A stretch of DNA of 39,863 nucleotides from Lingula anatina (GCF_001039355.2 NW_019774558.1:509939-549801); one strand, 5' to 3'; positions 10,957 to 23,019 are shown, numbered from the stretch's first letter. Notes: generated from the sequence alone by a model not told the origin. Translations and numbers: made by a program.

Positions 10957-12948
10957 TTAGTAAAGCTCATGATCAATAGTATTTCCTTTGCTGTGGGTTT
11001 TTATTTTGGAAGATTGTGCACCAAGTAAGTACGGTCATATCGTTTTCACCAGAATAGAAACACTTTTCATATAGTTTAATACATATAATCAGTTCTGACC
11101 AGAGCCTGCCCTTATGTAAGATGGTCAATGATCAAAGTGTCAAAAAACTTCCCATGGTCGTGAATCACAATTAAATTCAATTGCGTTTAATGGACATATT
11201 ACACGTGCTTCTGCCTACGGTTGTATGTATCATTTGATGATTGTAGACTGTATAATTGGCCATCAATTCCTTAATTTTTTTATACTAGAATAATCAGCAT
11301 GATGGATAGGGTGCTTTACTTCCAATTGGGGTGACTCTGTTGGTGCATTGCAGTATAGGAACAAGGGTTTTGCGAAGAGGATAGGGAGGCGTGGAAGGGG
11401 GGGGGGGCAGAACTAGTGCATATGTATTTATATAGAAAATAAAAGTAGACTTAGACAATTTAACTGCTTGGGCACAGGTATGGAAAATTGGGGTTTGCGG
11501 GTTTCGTTATTTATACCGTGAATGGGGAGAGGTGGAGAAGGAGGAGAGGAGGAGGAGGAGAGAGGGCAGGTGAGAATTTAGGGAATGACTTTATTTGCCG
11601 AAGGAAGCAAGCCAATGTAAACGACGAAGATATTGCAGTATAATCAGGGCACAGATATTGAAATAGCACTGGGTTTTGTTGCGTTGCGCAAAATGTACTA
11701 TTTTTGGACTACAGGAGTTCAAAGTGTACTTCCAAGGAGGGGAGAGGTACAGGCCCCCCCCCCCCACCCCTTCCCCCTTCTCCCGAACCGCCAGTGCATC
11801 ACTCCCAGACAATTACACACACTAGTCACGAGAATAACAACTCACGAACTGAATAAGCGATTACACCACTTATTATATATAATAAATTTGGTAATGATAC
11901 TCACTGATAGAATTAATGGGATAGAAGAACCTATTTACACATATCGTATGATACAGCTAATAAAAAAATACTGTACCAACTATTGGATATTTCCCTTGTG
12001 TGGCTCTTTTAATTGGGGGAGGTGTTGATTCTAGATCTTTTGTTCTATTTCATTTTTAAGTGAATATTATAATTGTTTTTGAGTTTACAAGAAAGGACCT
12101 TTACCACAAGACACGAATTTAATTTCGATTTTCCACAGATGATATGATCAGTGAAACCAATTTTATGTTACAATAAAGGGGAAAAATCTGCAGGATTGGC
12201 TGTACTAATCGTTTTTTATAACAGAGGAAATTGAGTTTGACCAAAGTAGACACAACAATGGTAGACACAGCTGGAAAACTGGAAGCTGGTCGTGACTGAT
12301 AATAATACACATCTTTTGATGTCATTTGGTGCTGCGTCGTGACTTGTAGTTGATTGTCCTTCAAACTGGTATTTGTATATTGTTTTTCAGTCATTTACTG
12401 GTTTGACCCTTCATTGCACAATTCTAGCTTCCACTTTTTCTGAGTAAATGAATTCTGGGAACCAGATATGGACGCTAGTTTTGCGACTAGAGTAGTTTTT
12501 TCGTCTTTTTGATTGCCTGTTTGTGAATATCCATAATTCTGTCTTATCTCAATGGCATGTAAAAAGGGAACATAAACAAGTCTTTCACAATTTTGTTCAT
12601 CATGATTATTGCTAGTAAATGTAGTATTAGTAGTAGTCGTAGTATTGACATGTATTTCAGCATTCGCCCTGTCCCCTTTATTTTTTTGGGGGGGCGTGCC
12701 TTTATCTGTATCGTATATGCTGGATATATTCATAAAAAAATAAGTTGAACCCAATCTAAATCTACTATTAAGAAGTCAAGTTGAATAAGTCAATGAATCC
12801 ATGGTTAGTTTCAACCCCATTTTATCTCCCAGTTGGGCCAAAAGATAAGCTAATGATTTACGCCAACCGTATATGTTAATTGAGCCAGATCAGCCACGGG
12901 TAAAACGTAACCAGATGCAACCTATGCTTGGTCCTGTCGCTACAGGTG
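10957..12948. other. Stretch without a recognised gene
   Basis: Non-coding as far as can be read. It has a purine-rich GGA/GAG tract at 11520-11570, a C-run at 11755-11770, and on the minus strand two adjacent open frames in the same phase (12754-12395 and 12394-12119) separated by one TAA. They resemble no family I know and have no clear splice sites, so they are not called. Confidence 0.4.
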
Positions 12949-13166
12949 TTATAAACGGATTAAGCGTTTACTAACACTACAGTCAGATCTTTTAGCACTT
13001 ACACCTATAAAACCACATAACCCACAAATTATACAGTACAATTATTTAGCACCAACAAAGCGATACCTGCCACTAACATCCATCCGCTCTGGTAGTGTTG
13101 GTTAATTTGTGGGTTAGTGCTAAAAGATCTACAGGTAATGTTAGTCTAGGCCTAATCCGTTTATAA
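12949..13166. mobile_element. Diverged fold-back element
   Basis: The arms share TATAAACGGATTA at the tips, ACTAACA(C/T)TAC inside, and AGATCTTTTAGCAC followed by AACCCACAAATTA further in, read inward from both ends with opposite orientation. The left arm has a short insertion relative to the right. About 218 bp, no ORF; family unknown. Confidence 0.6.
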
Positions 13167-13234
13167 AAACTGCGTTAGAACAATCGGGCATCATGGGCAC
13201 TCACCGACCCACACTGAACCAGCGCGGTGAGTAA

Positions 13235-13449
13235 GACCCCATTCCCAGAGATAAGATCGATCCAACTAGATCGACCTAACTCCCTGGGGGTTTACGCTAA
13301 ATAGCTGTCAGCCGAGCGGGCACGAAAGTTAATTACCCCCTTACAGCTTGTAGTAGGCTGGACGGAAATTTAAGCCGGATTATCTGACAGTAATCTAGTG
13401 AGACTCCCCACGGGGATAGATCGATCTAAAAGCTATGGGAATGCGCCCT
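13235..13449. mobile_element. MITE family 2, copy B
   Basis: Very similar to 10743-10956 over its whole length, beginning GACCCCATTCCCAGAGATAA and ending CTATGGGAATGCGCCC. It is flanked by TAA on the left and TTTA on the right, consistent with a TWA target site. High identity to copy A suggests recent amplification of this family. Confidence 0.75.
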
Positions 13450-14142
13450 TTAGAGTTCAAACCCTCACCGACAACACGCAAAGCGTGGAGAAATTAGTCT
13501 TCGGAGGCCATCTGCCAGATGCTGAAGTGGTGTACGTGACAGGCTGATAATTGATTGATTGATTGTTTATGACAAAATGCGGTATAACAATCAGAGGATG
13601 ATCCTGCGATAACAAACAACCGTTGCACACCTTACATCTGCAATTTTCCCCAAAAACAAAAATAGTTCCTCTTTTAATCAGTTTTTGTGGTTGACAGCGG
13701 ATATTAAAACAGGTTGGTAATTTAGTGACATGAAGGTTATTTCCCAGTACACGAATCTCACTTTTATCATAATTGGCGTTGAAACATGTAGCAATCCGTG
13801 GTATATAGCAAAATTGGTGAGTCCGTACGTATTTCATATATATCATTGAAGGTACAGGCTTGTGTTCCTTTTGACATATTTGGAATTGTGCCAGGGGTTT
13901 GGTATGTGTGTGTCTTTTAAGGATGAAAATGTGATTTCCTTAATTATTAAAATGAAGGGTGTTTTTATGAGTAACTTGTTGCACGTATGAATTGGGGATG
14001 TCCTTATTTGTAGCTTTATAATTTTGGTGGCGTCAATGTTTTTACCCGGAAAGAAATGTGTGCATTATTGCACATGATTTTGCGAGTTTCGAAGTGCGTG
14101 CATGTGTGTGTGTATGTGTGTGTGTGAGAGAGAAAGAGATAC

Positions 14143-14292
14143 CAGGGCCCGTATCTCGAAAGCATCGCGCATTGCGGTCGTGCCCAAGCGTCTCGATTCC
14201 GTAACTCGCCCATACTCGTCCCATATTATACATTGTAGCCTCTATTTGATAAAGCGATTCGCAATACGCGATGCTTTCGAGATACGGGGCCC
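14143..14292. mobile_element. Short MITE with GGGCCCGTATCTCGAAAGC ends
   Basis: A 150-bp palindromic element. The left arm reads CAGGGCCCGTATCTCGAAAG, then CATCGCGCATTGCG; the inverted right arm reads GGGCCCCGTATCTCGAAAGC, then ATCGCGTATTGCG. It lies immediately beside a (GT)n/(GA)n tract at 14100-14137. No target duplication could be fixed. Tips beginning CAGGG would fit a hAT element, as inference. Confidence 0.65.
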
Positions 14293-14293
14293 A

Positions 14294-17200
14294 GTACATG
14301 TAGATGAAGTAAGAAAAGAAGAAAAAGATCATCAGCAATTATCTGATATATGTAAGATTGTGCGTTTTCTTTAAGCACCTGTTTTTTTCATACTTTCACA
14401 CATGATTTATAGCTACAGATATGTATTTCGCCTATAACTGATTTATGGCAAACATTAAAAAAATTATAGATACTGTTTCATTCCAATTGAAATGTAATAC
14501 TAAAGAGATGTCATAATTACATTACCGGTAGGAGTGTGTAATTGCCAGAGTGAAGGGGTGTGTTGCTTGTTTCCTTGTTTTTTAATAAAACATAATATGT
14601 ATGGCATCCCAAGAATTTACTGATTATATGCGTTTTTCCCTGAAATGGTGATATTAATCCCATTTGAGAGAATAATCGACCATTTCGGAATGCGTCATTG
14701 TAAACAATTTAATTGATATTATTTCATCGAGTACCTTTTTTCGCTCTTGGTGTCTAAATATAGGAGGAGTTATTCTTCCAGAATTCGCATTTTCTACTCA
14801 TGAGATGTGAATGGTCTCTTATATCCTTGGCACGCCCTTTAGAACATGAATAGCCATAAAAAGCGGCTAACAAAAATCACTTGTATTGAGTTGATGTATT
14901 CAAACGAGGGTTGAAATGCGTCCATGAGTCATGTTGGACCAAAATGAGACCCTCGACAGTAGGACGGCAGATAATTGAGAAGAGTGTGTTTTTCAACGAC
15001 TCTACATCAAACATTTAACGCTGGCAAAGCGATGAGAACAGTTTGTAAAAGACGTGGGTGTAGGGGAGAGAGAGAGAGAGAGAGGAAGAGCACCTATACA
15101 ATGAATCAAACATTCCACATCAGAATATCAGGTCCCACAGAAAGTTTCCTGTTATTAATTAATAATTTATTCTCCATATCAATTTCCAGATTCCACGCGA
15201 TTTTTTCACATTCTTCGTGATTCACGCACCACCAACGCCAATTCAAGAAGAAAAATTAATCATCATCTGCAGTAAACAAATTGTTTACATGACCCCAGCT
15301 TTTCCTTAATCTCTGGCTGCAAGCGCATGATTTAAATGGCAAAAAAAGGCCTAGGCTGCTCGTCATTATTTCCTGTAATACCAAGCCGAGTATTTGCAAG
15401 AACGGAATTCACATCAACGTTGCCGGCGTGGGCAAAAAATGAATTCGAATGCCGACACCTCTTGCACACGAGTGCACCAGTTGTAGTAAAAAATTAATCG
15501 CATTTAACTCGATAACAAATGGTTTTCATTGCATAAATTTTAAATTCCACGGAGTTCTAATGTTTAATTCGCACTGCAGTCTTAAACATACTTGAGAGAG
15601 ACAAGAAAGAAAAGGCCATACACTTAAACATGTAATTTAGCGTAAACACTGGTGTATTCAACACGCATGTGACAAAAATCACTTGGTTTTGTCTCGTTTT
15701 GTTCGCTATACATTTTTTTTTTTTGGGGGGGGGGGGGGTAGCTTAGGGGGGAGAGATGCCTCAAAATCAAAGGGAAGGGTTTATCTGTACCGCTGTGCTC
15801 TCACCCAATCGATCCGCCCGTGAGTTTATGCCGCCATGATGTTTTGTCACCAGGGTGTCCAACCAAAGCGCTCCTATACTGTCTTCGCCCCTGTTTATTT
15901 AGTAAAATCAAAACTCCTCTGAGGCGCTTGTCGCCTGTTACAGTATTTTGCGAGGTTTATCCACTAATGAGATAAAAGAGAGAGAGAGAAAAAAGAGAGA
16001 AAGTGTTCCATACGCCTCAACTCATAATTGAAACGACCGGGATAGGCTTTAAGCAGCTCTTTAAAGCAGAAAATCAGGGAAGCAGTTCTTACGGAAGGCG
16101 AGGGTTCGGTGTTCGATAACTACATGGATCTGTTCTAGAAAACATTTTTTGTCTTAAAAGTGACTCTATATCAGGTGTATAACACCCACCACATTCTCTG
16201 ATGAAAGTTTGTTCTTAGACACTTAATCCGAGAGTGGTGAAACTAGTAATTCTGAGTTAAGTTGTTGTTTGAAGAAACTATTATTGTGATTTGGAATAAA
16301 TATCGCAAAACATTTTTGAATAGATGACAAGTATGTTGTTGACGAAAGCCTGTAATTTGAAAATTACTGAATTTAACACGTTATTCTAATGTATATACGT
16401 AAATACAAGCTGTAAAATTAGGGAAATTGAGGCAAAACTCTAACATCTGTTGGCGGATTTGGAATTGGAATTCTTTTATATTTCGTACATGTAAGCGTAC
16501 CGGTATTTGTTTGTTGCCGATGTGGAGTGAGGGTGTAAGCCCCAGCGTGAGTGTGTTTGAAAAAAAGGAAAAAAAAACACAGAAACACAGAAAAATATGT
16601 TTTTGATCCTAGAGAAACCAGCTCATCAATTCTTTATCGTATCCAATATTAACCTCACTAATAACACTAACAAAGAAAAAAGAAAACAATAGTCGAACAC
16701 CAATAATGAGTTAGCAAATGAATAAATGAATGGATTAAATTGAGAAATTAAAAAAAAATGTACCGCCAAGATATACGAAAAAACCCTCCGTGTCTGTCAG
16801 TGTACTTGTTCATAGCTCTGCGGTCACGAGGCGCAGTGATGAACACATTGTTTGTCAGTTATCGGATAAAACTCACCCCTAGAACGTGACGACCCATTGC
16901 TTATCTCCTAACTTCACACCAATGCTGTTAGCTAATCGCGTTAACATGAGACAGAAAGGAGGAAAACATTCATGTCTTGCGTTTGAATTTTATCTAAATA
17001 TAGCTGCAGATTTGCAAAATCTGAATGGATACCGGTATAAATAGGCTGAATAATTCACGTTTGTTTTGACATTTAACAGAAAAAAAAAACACTATGAATC
17101 CCATCCCAATCATGCACTTAGTTAAACCACCCAATTTACANAATCAGACCAGGGCTCACTAGTAGAGCACTCGCAGGTAAGGAACTGTCCCAGGCCGGAC

Positions 17201-17395
17201 CTTGGTCAAGTCAGGTATTCCCCCCCCAAAAAAAAAAAAAATAATTCAGTGGTGGCAGCAGTGTAAGAAGCAGTGGACTCCCTCTTTTGTCATCTAGGAA
17301 GAGGAGCACTAGTTTAGTGGCTGGCTGGGATAGACCTGAGCTCAACAGCTACACAGCTTGTTCAGCAGTAGTTAGCCAGGACTTGACAACATCTT
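14294..17395. other. Stretch without a recognised gene
   Basis: No supported exon. It contains a GA tract at 15064-15083, a T-run followed by a G-run at 15713-15738, a purine run at 15974-16000, and an undetermined base at 17141. The missing 3' exons of the PDCD2L-like minus-strand gene should lie here or further left, but I found none of that family's C-terminal motifs. CAGGTATTCCCCCCC near 17213 is a partial repeat of a segment at about 17670, on the other side of the hAT-like element. Confidence 0.4.
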
Positions 17396-17644
17396 CAGGG
17401 CCGTAGCCCCCGGGGGGGCAGCTGCCCCCCCTGGGATTTGAGGTGCAAAAAAATAATCGCAAAGGTAAAAAAAATAATTCTGATTGACCAATAAATAACA
17501 GTTAAAATGCACCAGAATGCAGTATTATACATACAGTTTTTAAAAAATTTCCACACCCCCTCCCACACCCTCCCCCCTCGGGGGCTTAGCCCCCTCGTGT
17601 CCGCTTACTGCCCCCCCTAGCATTTTGCTCAGGCTACGGCCCTG
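17396..17644. mobile_element. hAT-like MITE with 5-bp ATCTT target duplication
   Basis: A 249-bp element with inverted tips CAGGGCCGTAGCC on both ends, flanked by ATCTT at 17391-17395 and 17645-17649. Inner regions are G/C-homopolymer rich (GGGGGGGCAGCTGCCCCCCC near the left, CTCGGGGGCTTAGCCCCCTC near the right). Tips starting CAGGG fit hAT elements; a 5-bp rather than 8-bp duplication fits the hAT5 subgroup. It sits in the intron after exon 2 of the PDCD2L-like gene. Confidence 0.7.
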
Positions 17645-17700
17645 ATCTTTGGTTTGATCCCTTGTCAGGTCAGGTATTTCCCCCAAAAAGAAACACATAC

Positions 17701-18087
17701 AGTACCTCTCAGACCTGTTCCAGCATTTCTTGGTAACACAGCCAAATATGTACACAGTTCTGTGGTACAGAGAGCCCTGTAGAGGGCAGTAGAGCTGGGT
17801 TATCAACAAGAGCCTCTTGCCACAGAGCTCACACACTGGGGTTGGGGGCTCGACATTGCTGGGGAAATCCTGAAATATGACAATGTTTTAATAATAATTA
17901 AAATTATAATAAAAATTAAAATACAAGTAATGGCACAGAGCTGGGATATATAAAAGGGGATTCATTGGTACTATAAATACACAACTGAGTGAAATCAAGT
18001 TTATCTTTTATAATGATATGATTATGATAAAAACGCTTCTCTGAGTGGTAAAGAGATATTTCACAGCTCAAGACTTTACTTAGTCTT

Positions 18088-18123
<36 letters not shown>

Positions 18124-18232
18124 TTTTTTCTTAAGAACTCACAGGATTCCCACCAAACTTGTTCGTTTTCCAGTCCGTGACATCATCCTCCCCTACCTCC
18201 TCGTCACAAACGCCTAGCAGCACCGTCTCCAT
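17701..18232 (-). CDS. PDCD2L: PDCD2L-like protein, N-terminal exons (partial)
   Basis: Exon 1 is 18232-18143 (30 codons from ATG, donor GTGAGT). Exon 2 starts at 17869 after TATTTCAG and ends at 17706 (donor GTACTG) or 17701 (stronger donor GTATGT). Joined in phase they read METVLLGV..., WKTNKFGGNP, DFPSNV, PVCELCGKRLLLITQLYCPL, then HRTVYIFGC and CWNRSE. The VLLG start, the K-x-GG-x-P-D element, CxxCG and QxYCPLxGSxxHR pattern match the N-terminal domain of PDCD2L (Drosophila trus) better than PDCD2. The family binds ribosomal protein uS5 and helps 40S maturation and export. The remaining exons were not found to the left; the intron contains a MITE. The gene starts about 260 bp from RAB20, in the opposite direction. 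Confidence 0.8.
18088..18122. repeat. (GA)n microsatellite in PDCD2L intron 1
   Basis: An almost pure GA tract with one AA interruption, about 20 bases beyond the exon 1 donor on the minus strand. Confidence 0.9.
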
Positions 18233-18493
18233 CTCGCCTAAACAGCTTGATCAAAGTAACACAATATAATAACTCTCATCACACGACCAGTTCTGGGGTG
18301 GTTTGTTGACGTCCTCCAAAGCCATGTGCTTCCGGTGTTGGAATTAGGTCAACGCGGTGGATTGTGGGGCGGTGTCGGCAGCACAACAAACCCGATCAGG
18401 GATTTTCAGGAGCTCTCAAAGTTTTATTTTAGGCCGAAAAGTACGTCAAAGGACTAGAGGGAATATAGGGATTGATATAGGTGTCTCCACATC
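18233..18493. promoter_or_regulatory. Putative shared promoter of PDCD2L and RAB20
   Basis: The ATG codons of two genes in opposite directions are about 260 bp apart. The interval is richer in GC than its surroundings, has no TATA box in an obvious place, and carries a CRE-like TGACGTC (18307-18313) and an ETS-like CTTCCGG (18329-18335). Such sites are common in bidirectional promoters of housekeeping genes. Transcription starts cannot be read from the sequence. Confidence 0.55.
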
Positions 18494-21400
18494 ATGTCAA
18501 ATACGGCAAAGAAGAAGAAAGCGTAAGTATGGACCGCGACTCCAGTTTGTTTACATCCCGTCCCGAGCTAACGGTGAGAGCATCTGACGATGAATCAGTT
18601 TGCTGTGATTATTTGTTGAATTTTAACCCCAGATAAATCAGATTGTTCAATTATATGAGCCCAAAGAATCACTTATGTTCTCCATGGATTTTATGTTTCG
18701 ACTTCAAAATTACCCCCTCCCCGTAAACGGCAACCCTGTCTCCATGCTCCCCCCCCAGTCCCATCGGCTGGTACAACCCCCCTCCCCCGTACAAATTTTG
18801 AATCTGAACTCTTAACAAACGTTCCAATATTTCAAATGTTCGAAAGTACCTGATACATTAGTTTACTCCATGTTAATATTATAAAGAGTTTTAATGTGTT
18901 TGTAGTCATATGAACATGTTAATCGAGGGAACACCAGAAGTTGAATGATTTATCGTAAGAATTGATAAATTTAAATTAAATTTTGAACTGATTTTTTAAT
19001 CAGGATTTACTTACACAATTCCTTAATTAATTAATGAATTAATGAACTGCTATATTCTTCTTATTATTATTCTTATTAATATTATCTCTACATTGAGTTA
19101 AGCGTTAAATGTTGTAACAGGGCTACACACTAAAATTACAGTTGAAAAAAAAAAAAGATGACTGCGCTTCCACAGGGCAATAATGTCCTGTATTTGATGA
19201 TCCCCTCGTGACAGTCCCATGCCTTCTGCCATTTAACATCTATACATGCACAGATTGCAGGCAAAGCAGGCACAGCTATCAGATAACGGTATCTGGCCAT
19301 CGAAATTGTTGACTGAAACACTGAATACAATCCAGAACACCGCAGATATGATAACAGTTAATCTCGCCTATCTCCCTTTATTAGCTACAAGTACCTGTAT
19401 CTCTTTGTATTACTAAATGCCATGATGGTATATCTATACATCTCTATTTATTTAGATAAAAAATGTTTTGATTGTTTGTTACATATATATATATATAAGA
19501 ACAAGTGCAGTTGTGGTTGAGTTTATTATTGAGGCCATTCAGAGTAGAAAATCCAAGTATCAACTGACCCAAGGATCAAATATGGCGGACCCTACATGAA
19601 AGGAAGACTGCTTAATCCTGTAATGGTCTCCCCGCCTGTCACACGCCTCTTATTAATTAAACTTTGGCTCCTTTCTACCAGACGCGTGGAGAGGCTAGTG
19701 AGGGGTACTTAGATGTGTATACCCAGCTCCTATGTAACCACACCTACTACAGATATACCAAAACACATGTCAAGTCAACCATTCATCCAGATAAGAAATG
19801 TTAAGAAATATTATAAGTTTTCCTCCTGAATGCTGTGAAGATTCTTTCTATCTATAAATATAGGGGTTGAAGTAGGGGTCTGGTCTCGCAGTGGAGAAAT
19901 GGTACATTTAGAAGCTGTGAGCGCCTAATACGGCAGCCGGACTGTATCCTCCCCAGGGAGGCGAGAGCGACAAGTAATAGTGTGTAACAGGGCCAAAATG
20001 ACCAGGCTTCCTTTCACTTGTGATTTAAATAAAATATATATGTACAATTTCTACCCTCGGGTATTCCACATCTCAATAAAGATTATAATTTGTTGTTTGA
20101 CCTGTTTCAGTGACCTGAAGGTGGTAATCGTGGGGGAGGCAAGTATCGGGAAGACGTGTCTTATACGACGGTACATTGAAGGAACATTTGATCCTGATAC
20201 ATCTACAGTAAGGACAGTGTTCATACACACACATACATTTGCCAACTTTTTGTTTATTATAATGTATCTTGTTTCCATAATTTTCATAATATTAAAACTG
20301 ATGTGTCATAGATCATTGACATAGCATTTGGTGCAGTGAGCTATTTTAAATTCATAATCAGCTTTCACTTTCACTTCTGCACCTCTGTAGCATTTATAAG
20401 TATGTATATCATCAGCCAACTTTTAAAGTTATCCGATTATAAAAATAATCTGTATTTTTAACCTAAATTTGTTCCTTGCAAAAATCTGTTTATTTTTCAG
20501 ACTCTAGGAGCATCGTTTTATTTGAAACAATGGGGAAACTATAATGTTGCATTATGGGTAATTGATCCTTTTTTGCACAAAATAATTCTGTACAACTTGT
20601 GGAGCTTCACTTTCATAGGCTACAAACCAGCTATAGTTCTTTTTGGTTTTTATAATAAAAAATGTTCCTATGGAAAATTTATTTTAGAATTGAAATGCCA
20701 GACATTTACAGAACTGTTATATGCAAAGATGACTTTTTAATTTTTTTTATTGAAAATAGTTTTTAAATATATATCTGTTAAATTCATGTAATGTTGTGAA
20801 ATATGAAACATTCAAAAGTTCTTATTAAAATCATATTATGTAGATGTTATTACCCTAAGCTGTAGTAAGTGTATATCATCAGGGTTTCATTTGTCTACAG
20901 TAAAACCTCTTCTGAAATCTAACAAACTTTCTATTTCACATCACCTGACCTCTGTGACCTCTGTGACCTTTGACCTCTGATATTATTGCGTCTCCAGGAC
21001 ACTGCGGGAGAAGAGAGGTTTTCTGGTCTCAGCTCTTTCTACTGTCGTGGTGCGTCGGCGGCCATCTTAGCCTTTGATCCTTGCTCCCAGCAGTCATTCC
21101 AGGCTTTGAGGTAGAATACAACAGAACAAACAGTCACACAACTCAAAATATTCACAGATCAAAATATGTTTCTACAAGTATAGATCATATCTTTATGCCA
21201 AAAATCATCCACAGGGGGGATCGAGAGCTATTTTCTCACAGTCTTCCAAATTGTCTTTGTTGATCTGTTCTTTCATTTTAACCGTATTCCAACAGAAAAA
21301 TTGTAATGTAAACTTGAAAATCTGACTGTCTTCCGGAAGACCCAGAAGACGGCCTCAATCCACCCCAGATCCAGACAAGGTTGGCACAAAGTAATACATG

Positions 21401-22065
21401 TATTCTAACAACTATATCACAGTACCAGGCCTACCCAACTACCAGACTCGGCACATAAGGATCCTGAATTAACCGGTATACTGGACCACACTACCCGTTT
21501 TCAAGGTGTGTGTCAGATCACATTTCGGAGTATCATACCCAGAACAAATTTTGTAGGACGACCGTGGGCTCATCCTGTTGGTGTTCTGACTGATACTCCG
21601 AAATGCGATCTGACACCTTGAAAACGGGTAGTGTGGTCCGGTATACCGGTTAATTCAGGATCCTTATGTGCCGAGTCTGGTAGTTGGGTAGGCCTGAGTA
21701 CAAAAAAAAAATAACCATAAAAGCATTCAGACCACAACTCAAGTACACAGTACTTATATATGCTCAGTCAACACAACATATGTGAGATAACTACCAAAAA
21801 ACCTGCCTAAGACATCCTCGTCTTCCATCTGAGAGACATGGCCTGAACACCGTAGCTGCTTTCCAAGGTGTAATTGCCTCAGTGTTTGACACTTAAGCTG
21901 TTTCTCAAAACTTCAACATGAGATATATATTTACTCATAGCTTTGTCACTTTATACACAAAATGGAACAAAGACAGTGCTGGTGGAAATTTGCTAGTAAC
22001 TTGATCACAGGACAGAAACATAGCACCAGAAAACATATGCAGTATATGTAAGACTTTAAGGCAAC

Positions 22066-22117
<52 letters not shown>

Positions 22118-22512
22118 CACTATATTAATAAGTAGATAATTGACTATTTGTGTATTTCAGAGAGAGATTTGTTCCACTCCTGGAGGCAGCTGAGAAAGAC
22201 TGTCTCCATGTTGTTGTAGCAACGAAAGCTGACCTCGTGTCACCATCAACACGCGCCGTCACAAGCCAGCAGGTGCTTGCATTTGCACGCGAAATCAATC
22301 AGCATTTGCCTCCAAAGGATGACAAACCTGTGATACCCTATTTCGAGACATCCAGTCTCAGCGGACAGAACGTGAAACGGTTGTTTGAGTACATATTTGA
22401 GCACTGTTTGCCCGAGGGCGAGGAGCGTAAAAAACGGACTTCAAGCTCAGTTGATCTTGACTTGGAAAATGTCAGCTCTGCGGAAAATAAGAAAAGTTGC
22501 TGCAAAACGTGA
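18494..22512 (+). CDS. RAB20: RAB20-like small GTPase, complete, 5 exons
   Basis: Exons 18494-18522, 20111-20207, 20501-20557, 20998-21110 and 22161-22512 join in phase to 215 codons plus TGA, each with GT-AG borders. The tiny first exon encodes MSNTAKKKK. The P-loop is GEASIGKT (residues 18-25). TLGASFYLKQW with NYNVALWDTAG is characteristic of RAB20 rather than other Rabs, as is FYCRGASAAIL. Switch II reads DTAGEERF (62-69), the base-binding motif ATKADL, and the third specificity motif ETSSLS. The protein ends in SCCKT, with adjacent cysteines suited to geranylgeranylation. RAB20 acts in endosome and phagosome maturation in vertebrates. Two positions are atypical: Glu in place of the switch II Gln, and Thr in place of Asn in NKxD. 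Introns hold two or three MITEs and a TTA tract. Confidence 0.9.
19536..19697. mobile_element. MITE family 1, degraded copy in RAB20 intron 1
   Basis: Shares CCATTCAGA, AAATATGGCGGACCC, ATGGTCTCCCCGCCT and, after a gap, TTAATTAAACTTTGGCTC and ACGCGTGGAGAGGC with the element at 2778-3025. The outer right arm is missing or too diverged to see. Confidence 0.55.
21212..21368 (-). mobile_element. MITE family 3, copy in RAB20 intron 4
   Basis: On the minus strand this matches the element at 23020-23180: CTGGGGTGGATTGAGGCC, GTCTTCCGGAAGAC, TCAGATTTTCAAGTTT, GATCAACAAAGACAATTTGG and a final GAGAAAATAGCTCTCGATCC. Tips approach CAGGGGTGGAT in both copies, compatible with a hAT origin. It interrupts nothing; both copies belong to the RAB20 locus, one intronic and one in the 3' untranslated region. 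Confidence 0.65.
21426..21696. mobile_element. Nearly perfect 271-bp palindrome with AGTAC duplication
   Basis: Arms of about 110 bases are inverted copies of each other with only a handful of differences, beginning CAGGCCTACCCAACTACCAG at each outer end. The loop is about 55 bp. AGTAC flanks both ends (21421-21425, 21697-21701). The near-identity of the arms suggests a young insertion. CAGG tips and a 5-bp duplication again fit a hAT5-type element, as inference. It lies in RAB20 intron 4. Confidence 0.8.
22068..22116. repeat. (TTA)n microsatellite before RAB20 exon 5
   Basis: About 16 TTA units ending some 45 bases before the exon 5 acceptor at 22160. Confidence 0.95.
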
Positions 22513-23019
22513 AAAGAAGAAAACGGATGCACCTCCTGTAAATTTAGAATTATGTTATTTTTAGAGAAGTGTATATGTGCATATTATGTGCATATACATA
22601 CTGCATATAATTTGATCATTTGTCACTTTATTTTAGAAGACTAAACTGTAGCTGCCAAAAATATTCACACAAGGAGCAGGAGGCATTTTACAACGGAAGT
22701 GGCAGACTCGCCATACAATTAATTTATAGGTTAAATTTTTCTGCCCAGTGTATTTTGAACTGTGTTATTCTTGTTCAAGGAGTCTTTTTATGAGTACCAT
22801 GTATTGATGACTGACACTCCAGAGAAATGAACAATACGAAGCCTTACATTTGTAGTTTAAAGAAAATGTAAAAAGGAAGAGATTAGTTAAGTATTTTTAT
22901 GTGGACACAAGCATGTTACCTGCTGTTTCAGCCTATATGCATTGAAATGCTGTACAATTGGCAAAGGCAGAAGAAGTGTGCTTCACTTAGCATGCTTGCA
23001 TATTAAGTACTCTCCCAGA

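Noticed and set aside
12119-12754. Two in-phase minus-strand open frames (119 and 91 codons) split by one TAA
   Set aside because: Composition is that of AT-rich DNA, there are no clear splice sites, and I recognise no family. An ORF of this length is expected by chance a few times in 40 kb.
13457-13846. 129-codon minus-strand open frame with several cysteines (CRCKVCNGC)
   Set aside because: No recognised domain and no splice context. It begins next to a MITE and could be chance or a transposon remnant.
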